A stretch of 64,000 bases of DNA from the NCBI GenBank assembly GCA_029961685.1, contig JARWKL010000007.1, forward strand, positions 23,569,013 through 23,633,012, written 5' to 3'. The stretch comes from Aristolochia californica (taxonomy: Eukaryota > Streptophyta > Magnoliopsida > Piperales > Aristolochiaceae). The number at the start of each line of letters is the position of its first letter. Position 1 is the first letter of the stretch. The position numbers and the translations under genes were made by a program. A model generated the notes under the pieces. The model did no database searches. It was not told where the DNA came from and saw nothing but the letters and a program-made list of their open reading frames with translations. Positions 35,203 to 48,006 of the stretch are shown piece after piece.

Positions 35203-38200
35203 CAAAGAACTCGAAGTTTTGAGTTAAGAAAAAAAGTGTGCATCAAAAATTGAAATTCACAATGCACAAATGTGGAAAGAGATAATTCCAAAGAGTGTCT
35301 GTAATTTTTAGGGATTGTAAGCACTTTTACGTTTTTATATCTCAGGTTTTGCAATCGTCAGGAAAAGGGGGAGGCGGGGAATTTTTAAGTGAGTGTTGAC
35401 TCCCAATCCAATAGTCGTTTCTAACAAAAATATAGCCCGTTACGCATGATAAATCACTTTACAATCATCTATGATTGTTATGTCAACTTTTTACAAATGG
35501 GCAAAATAATGGATTATTTGACTTGGGTAAATATCCCACCGCAAGTTCACTTGAGAATTTAATGAGCGTTTGTTATTATCTTTAAAAGCTATGCATCCAT
35601 AGCTCATTTGAATCTTTAACATGTTTCGAGCATGCATATCCATTTTTAAAACATGTGTAGAAAAAATCTTCTTGTTGTAAAATTCAGAGCTATTAGTGTT
35701 AAACAAGTGGAATTTCCAAAACTTGGAGACCAAAACTTTTGCGTTCATTTGTGCTGTGTGAATAAATTTTATTTATTTACATTTTTTATTGTTTTAAATT
35801 TTTTCCAAACATCAAAGATAAAATTTTCATTTTGTTGTGAGCTTTTTGCCTTTTTTGTTTTCGGGATAAAGGGAGAGTGAAAACTCAATGTTTTGATTTA
35901 AGAAAAAAGTGTACATCTAAAATAGAAATTCACAATGCACAAATGTAGAGAGAGATTATTCCAAAGCGTGTCTGTATTTTATAGGGATTGTAAGCTCTTT
36001 TCAGTTTTTATATCTTAGGTTTAGAAGTCGTCGGGAAAAGGGGGTGGCGGGGGTTTTTAACTGAGGGTTGAATTGCAATCCATAAGTCATTTATTACAAA
36101 AATATAGCCCGTTACTCATGATAAATCACTTTACAATCATCTATGATTGTTAGGTCAACTTTTTGAAAATGAGCAAAATAATGACTTGTTAGACTCGGGT
36201 AAATATCCCACCGCACGCTCACATGAAAATTTAACGAGCGTTTGTTATTCTCTTTAAAAGATTTGCATCCATAGCTCATTTGAATCTTTAACATGTTTCA
36301 AGCATGCATATCCATTTTTAAAACATGTGTAGAAAAAATCTTCTTCTTGTAAAATTCCAAGCTATTAGGGTTAAACTAGTGGAATTTCCGAAACTTGGAA
36401 AACAAAACTTTTGTGTTCATTTGTGTTGTGTGAATAAGTTTTATTTATTTAAATTTGTTATTGTTTTAAATTTTTTCTATACATAAGCTATAAAATTTTA
36501 ATTTTGTTGTGAGCTTTTAGCCTTTTATGTTTTCGGGATAAATGGAGAGCGAAAACTCAAAGTTTTTATTTAAGAAAAAAATGTACATCTAAAATGGAAA
36601 AGCACAATGCAAAAATGTAGAGAGAGATAATTCCAAAGAGTGTCGGTATTTTTTAGGGATTGTAAGCTCTTTTCAATTTTTATATCTCAGGTTTAGAGGT
36701 CGTCGGGAAAAGGGGGTGGCGGGGGATTTTTAACTGAGTAATGAATTGCAATCCATAAGTCATTTCTTACAAAAATATAGCCCGTTACGGATGATAAATC
36801 ACTTTACAATCATCTATGATTGTTTGGTCAAATTTTTGAAAATGGGAAAATAATGACTTGTTAGACTCGGGTAAATATCCCACCGCATGTTCACTTGAAA
36901 ATTTAATGAGCGTTTGTTATTCTTGTTAAAAGCTTTGGATCCAAAGGTCATTTGAATCTTTAACATGTTTCAAGCACGCATATCCATTTTTAAAATATGT
37001 GTAGTAAAATTCTCCTTCATGTAAAATTTCAAGCTATTAGGGTTGGACAAGTGGAATTTCCCAAACATGGATAACAAAACTTTTGTGTTCATTTGTGGTG
37101 TGTGAATAAATTTTCTTTATTGACATTAGTTGTTGTTTTAAATTTTTTCCACACATCAACTATAAAATTTTTATTTTGTTGTGATCTATTTGCCTTTTTT
37201 GTTTACGGGATGAAGGGAGAACAAAAACTCAATGTTCTGATTTAAGAAAAAAGTGTATATCTAAAATGGAAATGCACAATGCACAAATGTAGAGAGAGAT
37301 AATTCAAAAGAGTGTCTGTAATTTTTAGGGATAGTAAGCAGTTTTTCGTTTTTATATCTAAGGTTTTGCAATCCTCGCGTAAAGGGGGAGGCGGGGGATT
37401 TTTAACTGAGTGTTGACTTCCAATCCATAAGTCATTTCTTACAAAAATATTGCCCGTTATGCATGACAAATCACTTAAGAATCATCTATGATTGTTAGGT
37501 AAACTTTTTTGAAAATGGGCAAAATAATGGCTTGTTTGACTCGGGCAAATATCCCACCGCACGTTCACTTGAGAATTTAATGAGCGTTTGTTGTTCTCTT
37601 TATAAGCTTTGGATCCACAGGTCATTTGAATTTTTAACATGTTACTTGCATGCATATCAATTTTTAAAACATGTGTAGAAAAAATCTCCTTCATGTAAAA
37701 TTCAAAGATATTAGTGTTGGACTAGTGGAATTTCCCAAACTTCGATAACAAAACTTTTGTGTTCATTTGAGGTGTGTGAATAAATTTTATTTATTTACTT
37801 ATGTTATTGTTTTCAATTTCTTCCATACATACTCTATAAAATTTTCGTTTTGTTGTGATCTTTTTGCCTTTTTTGTTTTTGGGATGAAGGGAGAACGGAA
37901 ACTCAAAGTTTTGATTCAAGAAAAAAGTGTCCTTCTAAATTGGAAAAGCATAATGCACAAATGTAGAGAGAGATAATTCCAAAGAGTGTCTGTAATTTTT
38001 GGGGATTGTAAGCACTGTCTCGTTTTTATATCTCAGGTTTTGCAATCGTCGAAAAAAGGGGGTGGCGGGGGATTTTTAACTGAGTGTTGACTCCCAATCC
38101 AAAATTCATTTCTTACAAAAATATAGCCCGTTACGCATGATAAATCACTTTACAATCATCTATGATTGTTATGTCAGCTTTTTGCAAATGGGCAAAATAA

Positions 38201-38342
38201 TGGATTATTTGACTAGGGTAAATATCCCACCACAAGTTCAGTTGAGAATTTAATGAGCTTTTTTTTATTCTCTATAAAAGCTTTGCATCAATAGCTTATT
38301 TTAATCTTTAACATGTTTCAAGCATGCATATCCATTTTTCAA

Positions 38343-39014
38343 ACATGTGTAGAAAAAATCTCCTTCTTCTAAAATTCCAAGCTTTTAGGGTTAAACTAGA
38401 GGAATTTCCCAAACTTGGATAACAAAACTTTTGTGTTCATTTGAGTTGTGTGAATAAATTTTCTTTATTTACATTTCTTTTTCTTTTAAATTTTTTCCAT
38501 ACATCAACTATAAAATTTTCATTTTGTTGTGAGTTTTTTGCCTTTTTAGTTTTCGAGATGAAGGGAGAGCGAAAACTCAAAGTTTTGATTTAAGAAAAAA
38601 GTGTACATCTAAAATGGAAAAGCACAATTCACAAATGTAGAGAGAGATAATTCCAAAGGGTGTCGGTATTTTTTAGGGATTATAAGCTCTTTTTATTTTT
38701 ATATCTCAGGTTTTGCAATCGTCAGGAAAAGGGGGTTGTGGGGGATTTTTAATAGAGTGTTGAATTGAAATCCATAAGTCATTTCTTAAAAAAATATAGC
38801 CCGTTACGCATGATAAATCACTTTACAATCATCTATGATTGTTAGGTCAACTTTTTGAAAATGGGCAAAATAATGACTTGTTAGACTCGGGTAAATATCC
38901 CACCGCACGTTCACTTGAGAATTTAATGAGCGTTTGTTATTCTCTTTAAAAGCATTGGATCCATAGGTCATTTGAATCATTAACATGTATCAAGCATGCA
39001 TATTCATTTTTATA
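38343..39014 (+). repeat. Exemplar of N-type monomer
   Basis: A 672-bp unit typical of type N. In order it shows: phase 10-mer; SpeI-like ACTAG region; tgtgaataaatttt with an AATAAA; a T-rich stretch; gagttttttgcc followed by a tttcg run; gaaaagcacaat rather than gaaatgcacaat; a G-rich tract; a ttgaattg...atccataag block; the palindrome around 38820-38840; cttgttagactcgggtaaat; cgcacgttcacttgag; ggatccataggtcatttgaa. N units often carry gggggtggcg where T and K units carry gggggaggcg. The sites are linked along the unit, which is why I treat N as a lineage and not as scattered noise. Confidence 0.85.
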
Positions 39015-39243
39015 ACAAGTGGAGAAGAAATCTACTTCATGTAAAATTCCAAGATATTAGTGTTGGACTAGTGGAATTTCCCAAACTTGGATAACAAAAC
39101 TTTTGTGTTCATTTGTGGTGTGTGAATAAATTTTCTTTATTTAATTTTTTTATTGTTTTAATTTTTTTCCATACATCAACAATAAAATTTTCATTTTGTT
39201 GTGATCTATTGGCTTTTTTTTACGGGATGAAGGGAGAGCGAAA

Positions 39244-39260
39244 AACTCGAAGAGAGAGAT
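39244..39260. other. ~60-bp deletion in a K unit
   Basis: aaaaactcgaag joins gagagataattcagaag, omitting the ttttgatttaag...caaatgta segment. The unit 39015-39627 is 613 bp. The sister units at 24.7 kb and 43.1 kb keep the segment and share the rare ttcagaagag, so the loss is specific to this copy. Confidence 0.8.
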
Positions 39261-39787
39261 AATTCAGAAGAGTGTCTGCAATTTTTAGGGATTGTAAGCA
39301 CTTTATCATTTTTATATCTAGTGTTTTGTAATTGACAGGAAAAGGGGGAGACAGGGGATTTTTAACTGAGTGTGGACTCCCAATCCAAAAGTCATTTCTT
39401 ACAAAAATATAGCCCGTTATGCTTGATAAATCCGTTTACAATCATCTATGATTGTTATGTCAGCTTTTTGAAAATGGGAAAAATAATGGATTGTTTGACT
39501 CGAGTAAATATCGCACCGCATGTTCACTTGAGAATTTAATGTGCGTTTGTTATTCTCTTGAAAAGCTTTGCATCCAGAGCTCATTTGCATCTTTAACATG
39601 TTTCAAGCATGCATATCCATTTTTAAAACATGTGTAGAAGAAATCCCCTTCTTGTAAAATTCCAAGCTATTTGGGTAAATCTAGTGGAATTTCCCAAACT
39701 TTAATAAGAAAACTTTTGTGTTCATTTGTGTTGTGTGAATAAATTTTCTTAATTTACATTTGTTTTTATTTTAAATTTTTTCCATAC

Positions 39788-39802
39788 ATCAACTAGGGAT
39801 TG
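39788..39802. other. ~161-bp deletion in an N unit
   Basis: catacatcaacta is joined to gggattgtaag. The normal neighbours are caactataaaa on the left and ttttagggattg on the right, with only ta or cta available as homology. The unit 39628-40137 is 510 bp, the shortest with both phase points intact. Confidence 0.85.
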
Positions 39803-42800
39803 TAAGTTCTTTTAAGTTTTTACATCTCAGGTTTTCCAAATGTCGGGAAAAGGGGGTGGCGGGGGATTTTTAACTGAGTGTTGAATTGCAATCCATAAGT
39901 CATTTCTTACAAACATATAGCCCGTTACGCATGATAAATCACTTTATAATCATCTATGATTGTTAGGTCAAATTTTTGAAAACGGGCAAAATAATGATTT
40001 GTCAGACTCGTGTAAATATACCACCGCACGTTCACTTCAGAATTTAAAGAGCGTTTGTTATTATCTTTAAAAGCTTTGGATCCATAGGTCATTTGAATCT
40101 TTAACATTTTTTTGAAGCATGCATATCCATTTTTAAAACATGTGTTAAAAAAATCTCCATCATGTAAAATTCCAACCAATAAGGGTTGGACAAGTGGAAT
40201 TTCCCAAAATTGGATAAAAAAACTTTTGTGTTCATTTGTGGCGTGTGAATAAATTTTATTTTTTGACATTAGTTATTGTTTTAAATTTTTTCCACACATC
40301 AACTATAAATTTTTTATTTTGTGGTGATCTATTTGCCTTTTTTGTTTACGGGATGGAGGGAGAGCAAAAACTCAAAATTCTGATTTAAGAAAAAATTGAA
40401 CATCTAAAATGGAAATGCACAATGCACAAATGTAGAGAGAGATAATTCCAAAGTGTTTCTGTAATTTTTAAGGATCGTCACCACTTTTTCACTTTTATAT
40501 CTTAGATTTTTCAATCTTCGGGAAAAGGGGGAGGTGGGGGATTTTTAACTGAGTGTTGACTTCCAATCCATAGGTCATTTCTTAAAAAAATATAGCCCGT
40601 TACTCATGACAAATCACTTTACAATCATCTATGATTGTTAGGTCAACTTTTTGAAAATGGGCAAAATAATGACTTGTTAGACTCGGGTAAATATCCCACC
40701 GCACACTCACATGAAAATTTAATGAGCGTTTGTTATTCTCTATAAAAGCTTTGGATCCATAGGTCATTTGAATCTTTAACTTGTTTCAATAATGCATATC
40801 CATTTTTAAAACATGTGTAGAAAAAGTCTCCTTCATGTAAAATTCTAAGCTATTAGGGTTGGACAAGTGGATTTTCCCAAACTTGGACAACATACTTTTG
40901 TGTTCATTAGTGGTGTGTGAATAAATTTTCTTAATTAACATTAGTTATTGTTTTAAATTTTTTCCACAGATCAACTATAAAATTTATATTTTGTTGTGAT
41001 CAATTTGCCTTTTTTGTTTACAGGATGAAGGGACAGCGAAAACTCAAAGTTCTGATTTAAGAAAAAAGTGTACATCTAAAATGGAAATGCACAATGCACA
41101 AATGTAGAGAGAGATAATTACGAAGAGTGTCTTTAATTTTAAGGGATCGTAAGAACTTTTTCGTTTTTATATCTAAGGTTTTGCAATCATCGGAAAAAGG
41201 GGGAGGCGGGGGATTTTTAACTGAGTGTTGACTTCCAATCCATAAGTCATTTCTTACAAAAATATAGCCCATTACACATGACAAATCACTTTACAATCAT
41301 CTATGGTTCTTAGGTCAACTTTTTGAAAATGGGCAAAATAATGGCTACTTTGACGGAGGCAAATATCCTACCGCACATTCACTTGAGAATTTAATGAGCA
41401 TTTTTTATTGTCTTTAAAAGCTTTGCATGCATACGTCATTTGGATCTTTAACATGTTTCAAGCATGCATATTCATTTTTAAAATATGTGCAGAAAAAATC
41501 TCCTTCATGTAAAATTGCAAGCTATTAGGGTTTGACTAGTGGAATTTCCCAAACTTAGATGACAAAACTTTTGTGTTCATTTGTGGTGTGTGAATAAATT
41601 TTATTCATTTACATTAGTTATTATTTTAATTTTTTTCCACACATCAACTATAATTTTTTATTTTGTTGTGAACTATTTGACTTTTTTGTTTACGGGATGA
41701 CGGGAGAGGGAAAAACTCGAAGTTTTGATTTAGGAAAAAAGTGTATATATAAAATGGAAATGCACAATGCACAAATGTAGAGAGAGATAATTCCAAAGAG
41801 TGTCTATAATTTTTAGGGATTGTAAGGACTTTTTCGTTTTTATATCTCAGGTTTTGTAGTCGCCGGGAAAAGGGGGAGGCGGGAGATTTTTAACTGAGTC
41901 TTGACTCAAAATCCAGAAGTCATTTCTTAAAAAAATATAGCCAGTTACGCATGATAAATCACTTTACAATCATCTATGATTGTTATGACAACTTTTTGCT
42001 AATGGGTAAAATAATGGATTATTTGACTCGGGTAAATTTCCCACCGCAAGTTCACTTGAGAATTTAATGAGTTATTCTCTTTAAAAGCTTTGCATTCATA
42101 GCTCATTTGCATCTTTAACATGTTTCAAACATGCATATCCATTTTTAGAACATGTGGAAAAGAAATCTCTTTCTTGTAAAATTCCAAGCTATTTGGGTTA
42201 AACTAGTGGAATTTCCGAAACTTGGATAAAAAAACTTTTGTTTCATTTGTGTTGTGTGAATAAATTTTCATTATTTAAATTTTTTATTGTTTTAAATTTT
42301 TTCCATACATCAATTATAAAATTTTCATTTTGTTGTAAGCTTTTTGCCTTTTTTGTTTTCGGGATGAAGGGAGAGCGAAAACTCAAAGTTTTGATTGAAG
42401 AAAAAAGTGTACATCTAAAATGAAAAGCACAATGCACAAATGTAGAGAGAGATAATTCCAAAGAGTGTCTGTATTTTTAAGGGATTGTAAGCTCTTTTTA
42501 TTTTTATATCTCAGGTTTTGCAATCGTCGGGAAAAGGGGGTGGCGGGGGATTTTTAATTGAGTGTTGAATTGAAATCCATAAGTCATTTATTTCAAAAAT
42601 ATAGCCCGTTACTCATGATAAATCACTTTACTATCAACTATGATTGTTAGGTCAACTTTTTGAAAATAGGCAAAATAATGACTTGTTAGACTCGGGTAAA
42701 TATCCCATCGTACGTTCACTTGAGAATTTAATGAGCGTTTGTTATTATCTTTAAAAGCATTGGATCCATAGGTCATTTGAATCTTTAACATGTTTGAAGC

Positions 42801-45189
42801 ATGCATATTCATTTTTATAACATGTGTAGAAGAAATCTACTTCATGTAAAATTCCAAGATATTAGTGTTGGACTAGTGGAATTTCCCAAACTTGGATAAC
42901 AAAACTTTTGAGTTCATTTGTGGTGTGTGAATAAATTTTATTTATTTACTTTTTTATTGTTTTAATTTTTTTCCATACATCAACAATAAAATTTTCATTT
43001 TGTTGTGATCTATTGGCCTTTTTTGTTTACGGGATGATGGGAGAGCGAAAAACTCAAAGTTTTGATTGAAGAAAAAACTGTACATCTAAAATGGAAATCC
43101 ACAATGCACAAATGTAGAGAGAGATAATTCAGAAGAGTGTCTGCAATTTTAAGGGATTGAAAGCACTTTTTCGTTTTTATTTCTCGTGTTTTTTAATTGA
43201 CAGCAAAAGGGGGAGGCGGGGGATTTTTAACTGAGTGTTGACTCCCAATCCAAAAGTCATTTCTTACAAAAATATAGCCCATTACGCTTGATAAATCAGT
43301 TTAGAATCATCTATGATTGGTATGTCAGCTTTTTGAAAATGGGCAAAATAATGGATTGTTTGACTCGAGTAAATATCCCACCGCAAGTTAACTTGAGAAT
43401 TTAATGTGCGTTTTTTATTCTCTTGAAAACCTTTGCATCCATAGCTCATTTGCATCTTTAACATGTTTCAAGCTTGCTTATCCATTTTTAAAACATGTGT
43501 AGAAGAAATCTCCTTCTTGTAAAATTCCAAGCTATTAGGGTAAATCTAGTGGAATTTCCCAAACTTTGATAACAAAACTTTTGTGTTCATTTGTGTTGTG
43601 TGAATAAATTTTCTTTATTTACATTTGTTATTGTTTTAATTTTTTTCCATACATCAACTATAAAATTTTCATTTTGTAGTCAGCTTTTTGCCTTTTTTGT
43701 TTTCGGGATGAAGGGAGAGTGAAAATTCCAAGTTTTGATTTAAGAAAAAAGTGTACATCTAAAATGGAAAAGCACAATGCACAAATGTAGAGAGAGATAA
43801 TTCCAAAGAGTGTCTGAATTTTTTAGGGATTGTAAGCTCTTTTTAGTTTTTATATCTCAACTTTTGCAATCATCGGGAAAAGGGGGTGGCGGGGGATTTT
43901 TAACTAAGTGTTGAATTGCAATCCAGAAGTCATTTCTTACAAAAATATAGCCCGTTATGCATGATAAATCACTTTACAATCATCTATGATTTTTAGGTCA
44001 AATGTTTGAAAATGGGCAAAAAAATGACTCTTTAGACTCGGGTAAATATCCCACCGAACAATCACTTGAGAATTTAATGAGCGTTTGTTATCCACTTTAA
44101 AAGTTTTGGATCCATAGGCCATTTGAATCTTTAACATGTTTCAAGCATGCATATCCATTTTTAAAACATGTGTAGGAAAAATCTCCTTCAAGTAAAATTC
44201 CAAGCTAATAGAGTTGGACAAGTGGAATTTCCCAAACTTGGATAACAAAACTTTTGTGTTCATTTGTGATGTGTGAATTTTTTTTTTTATTTACAATGGT
44301 TATTGTTTTAAATTTTTTCTACACATCAGCTATAAAATTTTTATTTTGATGTGATCTATTTGCCTTTTTTGTTTACGGGATGAAGTGAGAGTGAAAACTC
44401 AAAGTTCTGATTTAAGAAAAAAGTGTTCATCTAAAATGGAAATGCATAATGCACAAATGTACAGAGAGATAATTCCAAAGAGTATCTGTAATTTTTAGGA
44501 ATCATTAGCACTTTTTCGTTTTTATATCTAAGGTTTTACAATCGTCTGGAAAAGGGGGAGGCGGGGGATTTTTAACTGAGTGTTGACTTCCAATCCATAA
44601 GTCATTTCTTTACAAAATATAGCCCGTTACGCATGACAAATCACTTTACAATCATCTATGATTGTTAGGTCAACCTTTTGAAAATGGGCAAAATAATGGC
44701 TTGTTTGACTCGGGCAAATATCCCACCGCATGTTCACTTGAGAATATAATGAGCGTTTGTTGTTCTCTTTAAAACCTTTGGATCCATAGGTCATTTGAAT
44801 CTTTAACATGTTTCAAGCATGCATATCCATTTTTAAAACATGTGTAGAAAAAATCTCCTTCATGTAAAATTGCAAGCTATTACGGTTGGACTAGTGGAAT
44901 TTCCCAAACTTCGATAACAAAACTTTTGTGTTCATTTGTGGTTGTGAATAAATTTTCTTTACTTACATTAGTTATTGTTTTAAATTTTTTCCACACATCA
45001 ACTATAAAATTTTTATTTTGTTGTGATCTATTTGCCTTTCTTGTTTACGGGATGAAGGGAGAGCGAAAACTCAAAATTCTGATATAAGAAAAAAGTGTAC
45101 ATTTAAAATGGAAATGCACAATGCACAAATTTAGAAAGAGATAATTCCAAAGAGTGTCTTTAATTTTTAGGGATCGTAAGCACTTTTTC

Positions 45190-45720
45190 ATTTTTATCTG
45201 AGTGTTGACTTCCAATCCTAAGTCATTTCTTACTAAAATATCGCCCGTTACGCATGACAAATCACTTTACAATTATCTATGATTGTAAGGTCAACTTTTT
45301 GAAAATGGGCAAAATAATGGCTTGGTTGACTCGGGCAAATATCCCACCGCACGTTCACTTGAGAATTTATTAAGCGTTTGTTATTCTCTTTAAAAGCTTT
45401 GGATCCATAGGTCATTTGAATCTTTCACATGTTTCTGGCTTCCATATTCATTTGTGTTGTGTGAATAAATTTTCTTCATTTACATTTGTTATTGTTTTAA
45501 TTTTTTTTTCCATATATCAACTATAAACTTTTCATTTTATTGTGAGCTTTTTGTCTTTTTTGTTTTCGGGATGAAGGGAGAGCGAAAACTCAAAGCTTTG
45601 ATTTGAGAAAAAAGTGTACATCTTAAACTGAAAAGCACTATGCACAAATGTATTTTTTAGGGGTTCTAAGCTCTTTTTAGTTTTTATTTCTCAGGTATCG
45701 CAATCGTCAGGAAAAGGGGC
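45190..45720. other. Cluster of four deletions
   Basis: Within about 530 bp there are four losses. Tttttatctgagtg near 45197 has lost the G-rich tract (about 50 bp). Tattcatttgtgttg near 45447 has lost the phase point and surrounding bases, with ttcatt as homology. Caaatgtattttttag near 45650 has lost the gagagagataattcc segment. Gaaaaggggcgggag near 45715 has lost part of the G-rich tract. The span between phase points 44838 and 45996 is 1158 bp, about 186 bp short of two units. Confidence 0.8.
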
Positions 45721-46663
45721 GGGAGATTTTTAACTGAGTGTTGAATTGCAATCCATAAGTCATTTCTTACAAAAATATAGCCCATTACATATGATAAATC
45801 ACTTTACAATCATCTATGATTGTTAGGTCAAATTTTTGAAAATTGGCAAAATAACGACTTGTGACACTTGGATAAATATCCCACTGCATTTTCACTTGAG
45901 AATTTAATGAGCATTTGTTATTCTCTTTAAATGCTTTGGATCCATAGATCATTTGAGTCTTTAACATGTTACAAGCATGCATATCCATTTTTAAAACACG
46001 TGTAGAAAAATCTCCTTCATGTAAAATTCCAAGCTATTAGGGTTATATTAGTGGAATTTCTCAAACTTGGATAACAAAACTTTTGTGTTCATATGTGGTG
46101 AGTGAGTAAAATTTATTTAAATTATTTATTTTTTTAAATTTTTTCCACACATCAACTATAAAATTTTTATTTTGTTGTGATTTATTTACCTTTTTAGTTT
46201 ACGGGATGGAGGGAGAGCGAAAACTGAAAGTTCTGATTTAAAAAAAAAGTGTACATCTAAAATGGAAATGCACAATGCACAAATGTAGAGAGAGATAATT
46301 CCAAAGAGTGTCTGTAATTTTTAGGGATTGTAAGCACTTTTTTGCTTTTATGTCTCAGGTTTTGCAATCGTCGGGAAAAGGGGGAGGCAGGGGATTTTTA
46401 ACTGAGTGTTGAATTCCAATCCATAAGTCATTTCTTACAAAAATATAGCCCGATACACATGACAAATCACTTTACAATCATCTATGTTTGTTAGGTCAAC
46501 TTTTTGAAAATGGGCAAAATAATGACTTGTTAGACTCAGGTAAATATCCCACCGCACGTTCACTTAAGAATTTAATGAGTGTTTGTTATTCTCTTTATAA
46601 ACTTTGGATCCATAGGTCATTTGAATCTTTAACATGTTTCAAACATGCATATCCATTTTTAAA

Positions 46664-48006
46664 ACTTGTGTAGAAAAAATCTCCTTCATGTAAAATTCCA
46701 AGCTATTAGTGTTGGACTAGTGGAATTTCTGAAACTTGGATAACGAAACAATTGTGTTCATTTGTGGTGTGTGAATAATTTTTTTTTTTAAATTTTTTAT
46801 TGTTTTAAATTTTTTTCGTACATCAACAATAAAATTTTCATTTTGTAGTGATCTACTTGCCTTTTTTTTTTACGGGATGATGGGAGAACGAAAAACTCGA
46901 AGTTTTGATTTAAGAAAAAAGTGTACTTCTAAAATGGAAATGCACAATGCAAAAATGTAGAGAGAGATAATTCCAAAGAGTGTCTGTATTTTTAAGGGAT
47001 TGTCAGTTCTTTTTAGTTTTTCTATCTCAGGTTTTGCAATCGTCAGGAAAAGGGGGTGGCGGGGGATTTTTAACTGGGTGTTGAATTGCAATCCATAAGT
47101 CATTTCTTACAAAAATATAGCCCGTTACGCATTATAAATCACTTTACAATCATCTATGATTGTAGGTCAAACTTTTGAAAATGGGCAAAATAATGACTTG
47201 ATAGACTCGGGTAAATATCTCACCGCACGTTCACTTGAGAATTTAATGAGCATTTGTTATTGTCTTTAAAAGCTTTGGATCGATAGGTCATTTGAATCTT
47301 TAACATGCTTCAAGCATGCATATCCATTTTTAAAACATGTGTAGAAAAAATCTCCTTCAAGTTAAATTCCAAGCTATTCAGTTTGGACAAGTGGAATTTC
47401 CCAAACTTGGATAAAAAAACTTTTGTGTTCATTTTTGGTGAGTGAATAAATTTTTTTTATTTACGTTGGTTATTGTTTTAAATTTTTTCTACACATCAAC
47501 TATCAAATTTTTATTTTGTTGTGATCTATTTGCCTTTTTTGTTTACAGGTTGAAGTGAGAGCAGAAACTCAAAGTTCTGATTTAAGAAAAAAGTGTACAT
47601 CTAAAATGGAAATGCACAATGCAAAAATGTACAGGGAGATAATTCTAAAGAGTGTCTGTAATTTTTAGGGATCGTTAGCACTTTTCGTTTTTATCTCTAA
47701 GATTTTGTAATCGTCGGGAAAAGGGGGAGGCGGGGGATTTTTAACTGAGGGTTGATTTCCAATCCATAAGTCATTTCTTTCAAAAATATAGCCCGTTACG
47801 CTTGACAAATCACTTTACAATCATCTGTCATTGTTAGGTCAACTTTTTGAAAATGGGTTAAATAATTGTTTGTTTGACTCGGGCAAATATCCCACCGCAC
47901 GTTCACTTGAGAATTTAATGAGTGTTTGTTATTCTCTTTATAAACTTTGGATCCATAGGTCATTTGAATCTTTAACATGTTTCAAACATGCATATCCATT
48001 TTTAAA
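46664..48006. repeat. Dimer HOR (1.34 kb), copy A
   Basis: An N unit (46664-47334) followed by a T unit (47335-48006). Private markers include gataacgaaacaattgtg at about 46739, ggattgtcagttc near 46998, ggatcgataggtc near 47278, acatgcttcaagcatgc near 47313, and the T-unit forms gaagtgagagcagaaactc and tgtacagggagataattc. Copies A and B differ at only about ten positions that I can find by eye over some 1.34 kb. Confidence 0.9.

Larger units (their letters stand above)
26275..36994. repeat. Block 7: seven-unit HOR (~4.7 kb), two full copies plus a partial one
   Basis: Unit order K-N-T-T-K-N-N occurs at 27592-32314 and again at 32315-36994. The leading piece 26275-27591 matches the last two units (N-N). 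Private markers repeat at the same offset: attgca...ctaaatcactttacaat at about 27382 and 32105; ttgaagcatgc at about 28921 and 33633; tggctcttttgactcgggca at 30151 and 34865; ggtttagaagtcgtcggg in the N units near 26.6, 31.3 and 36.0 kb. The second copy is shorter mainly because about 29 bp is missing near 35193. Confidence 0.85.
32315..36994. repeat. Seven-unit HOR, copy 2
   Basis: Unit boundaries are 32315 (K), 32988 (N), 33660 (T), 34332 (T), 35006 (K), 35651 (N) and 36323 (N). The start matches copy 1 closely, including gaaaaaaactccttcatg and the rare ccaatatattag. The K unit at 35006 lacks about 29 bp that copy 1 retains, so that loss came after the HOR duplication. Confidence 0.8.
36995..46663. 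repeat. Block 8: T, then six-unit K-N-K-N-T-T order repeated
   Basis: After a T unit (36995-37668) the order K-N-K-N-T-T occurs from 37669 to 41482 and again from 41483 to about 45450, followed by N-type units to 46663. Shared private markers support units 2 and 3 of the pair: ataac before the boundary at 39013 and 42818, gataattcagaagagtgtct near 39258 and 43125, ttctcttgaaaa near 39552 and 43415, gggtaaatctagtgg near 39673 and 43540. The first copy is shortened by two deletions (near 39251 and 39795). The second ends in a heavily deleted patch at 45.2-45.7 kb. Confidence 0.65.
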
